Notes under the pieces: generated by a model
Databases searched by the model: none
Told to the model about the DNA's origin: nothing
What the model saw: the letters and a program-made list of their open reading frames with translations, nothing else
Translations under genes and position numbers: made by a program
NCBI GenBank assembly: GCA_937885465.1
Contig: CAKZZM010000012.1
Coordinates: 1 to 5,024, forward strand
From: an uncultured Bacteroidales bacterium
GTDB lineage: Bacteria; Bacteroidota; Bacteroidia; Bacteroidales; Paludibacteraceae
Length of the DNA stretch: 5,024 bases
Direction of reading: 5' to 3'
Shown here: piece after piece, positions 4,989 through 5,024 of the stretch
Numbering within the stretch: position 1 is the first letter of the stretch
Layout: every line of letters starts with the position of its first letter

Positions 4989-5024
4989 TCGCGACTTTCA
5001 GTTTTGAAATCCGCTGCAAAGATA
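4981..5024. promoter_or_regulatory. Dyad-symmetric operator spanning both promoters
   Basis: About an axis between 5002 and 5003, 15 of 22 base pairs are symmetric. The matching blocks are TTTCA (4996-5000) with TGAAA (5005-5009), GCG (4991-4993) with CGC (5012-5014), CTTTG (4984-4988) with CAAAG (5017-5021), and TA (4981-4982) with TA (5023-5024). The outer blocks are the two -7 boxes, so part of the symmetry follows from their mirrored placement. The inner blocks are independent of it. A dimeric repressor bound at the centre would cover both start sites. Confidence 0.55.
5017..5024 (-). promoter_or_regulatory. Leftward early promoter, -7 box (cut by window edge)
   Basis: On the minus strand TATCTTTG fits the Bacteroides -7 consensus TAnnTTTG. 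Its -33 element lies beyond the window. Transcription would start near 5010 and run left through the HTH gene, the unknown gene, A, B, the RadA-like ATPase and gemA. No other TAnnTTTG box was found on the minus strand in the gaps, so one early promoter probably serves all six genes. Confidence 0.65.

Larger units (their letters stand above)
1..5024 (-). mobile_element. Mu-like transposable prophage, left/early region (partial)
   Basis: The whole window reads as part of one mobile element. A Mu A-type transposase is followed directly by a Mu B-type AAA ATPase, a second ATPase and a GemA-family protein, all on the minus strand and tightly packed, with a small HTH regulator at the start of the operon next to a divergent control region. 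In phage Mu the order repressor | ner - A - B - early accessory genes - gemA is the left-end early region, so this arrangement is diagnostic. Neither phage terminus (transposase end-binding sites, terminal dinucleotide) nor host flanking genes are visible, so the boundaries are unknown and both edges are cut by the window. The Bacteroidetes-type promoters indicate the host phylum. Whether the element is intact cannot be judged here, but every gene that can be fully seen has an unbroken reading frame. Confidence 0.85.

Overview
The window looks like the left, early-lytic end of a Mu-like transposable prophage in a Bacteroidota host, probably Bacteroidales. The host call rests on two promoter elements at the right edge. 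One is TTTG-N20-TACCTTTG on the plus strand and the other is a TATCTTTG box on the minus strand. Both match the Bacteroidetes -33/-7 consensus (TTTG ... TAnnTTTG) and not the E. coli type. Starts also lack convincing GGAGG Shine-Dalgarno sequences. The phage call rests on gene content and order: a small helix-turn-helix (HTH) protein, an unknown 85-aa protein, a 664-aa Mu A-type transposase, a Mu B-type AAA ATPase, a RadA/RecA-like ATPase and a GemA (DUF1018) protein.

All six genes are on the minus strand and read right to left. At the right edge (about 4905-5024) is a control region with two face-to-face promoters whose -7 boxes lie symmetrically about one dyad axis near 5002/5003. The leftward promoter would drive the early operon. 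The rightward one would drive a gene beyond the window, by analogy with Mu the repressor. Next come the HTH gene (4683-4904), a 214-nt gap with a tandem array of four ~40-bp hairpin repeats, the 85-aa unknown (4211-4468), and a 135-nt gap with two copies of a GC-rich hairpin plus a different hairpin between them. Then follow the transposase (2081-4075), a 70-nt gap with a third identical hairpin, the B-type ATPase (1123-2010), the RadA-like ATPase 2 nt downstream (479-1120), and gemA (4-459) after a 19-nt gap. No gene-free stretch exceeds 300 bases.

Inferred working: the HTH protein and an off-window repressor decide between lysogeny and lytic growth at the symmetric operator. The A and B proteins then carry out replicative transposition, B choosing target DNA and activating A. 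The RadA-like ATPase and GemA are early accessory functions whose exact jobs are not known from the sequence.

This is a recognisable Mu-like early region, not an obviously new system. The less ordinary parts are the noncoding ones: three families of short palindromes confined to the gaps of an otherwise compact operon, an AAAAGACC box directly before three of the starts, and the dyad-symmetric promoter pair. The two transposition proteins also have non-standard active-site motifs. Neither phage end, no attachment or flanking host sequence, and no tRNA, rRNA or CRISPR array was seen.
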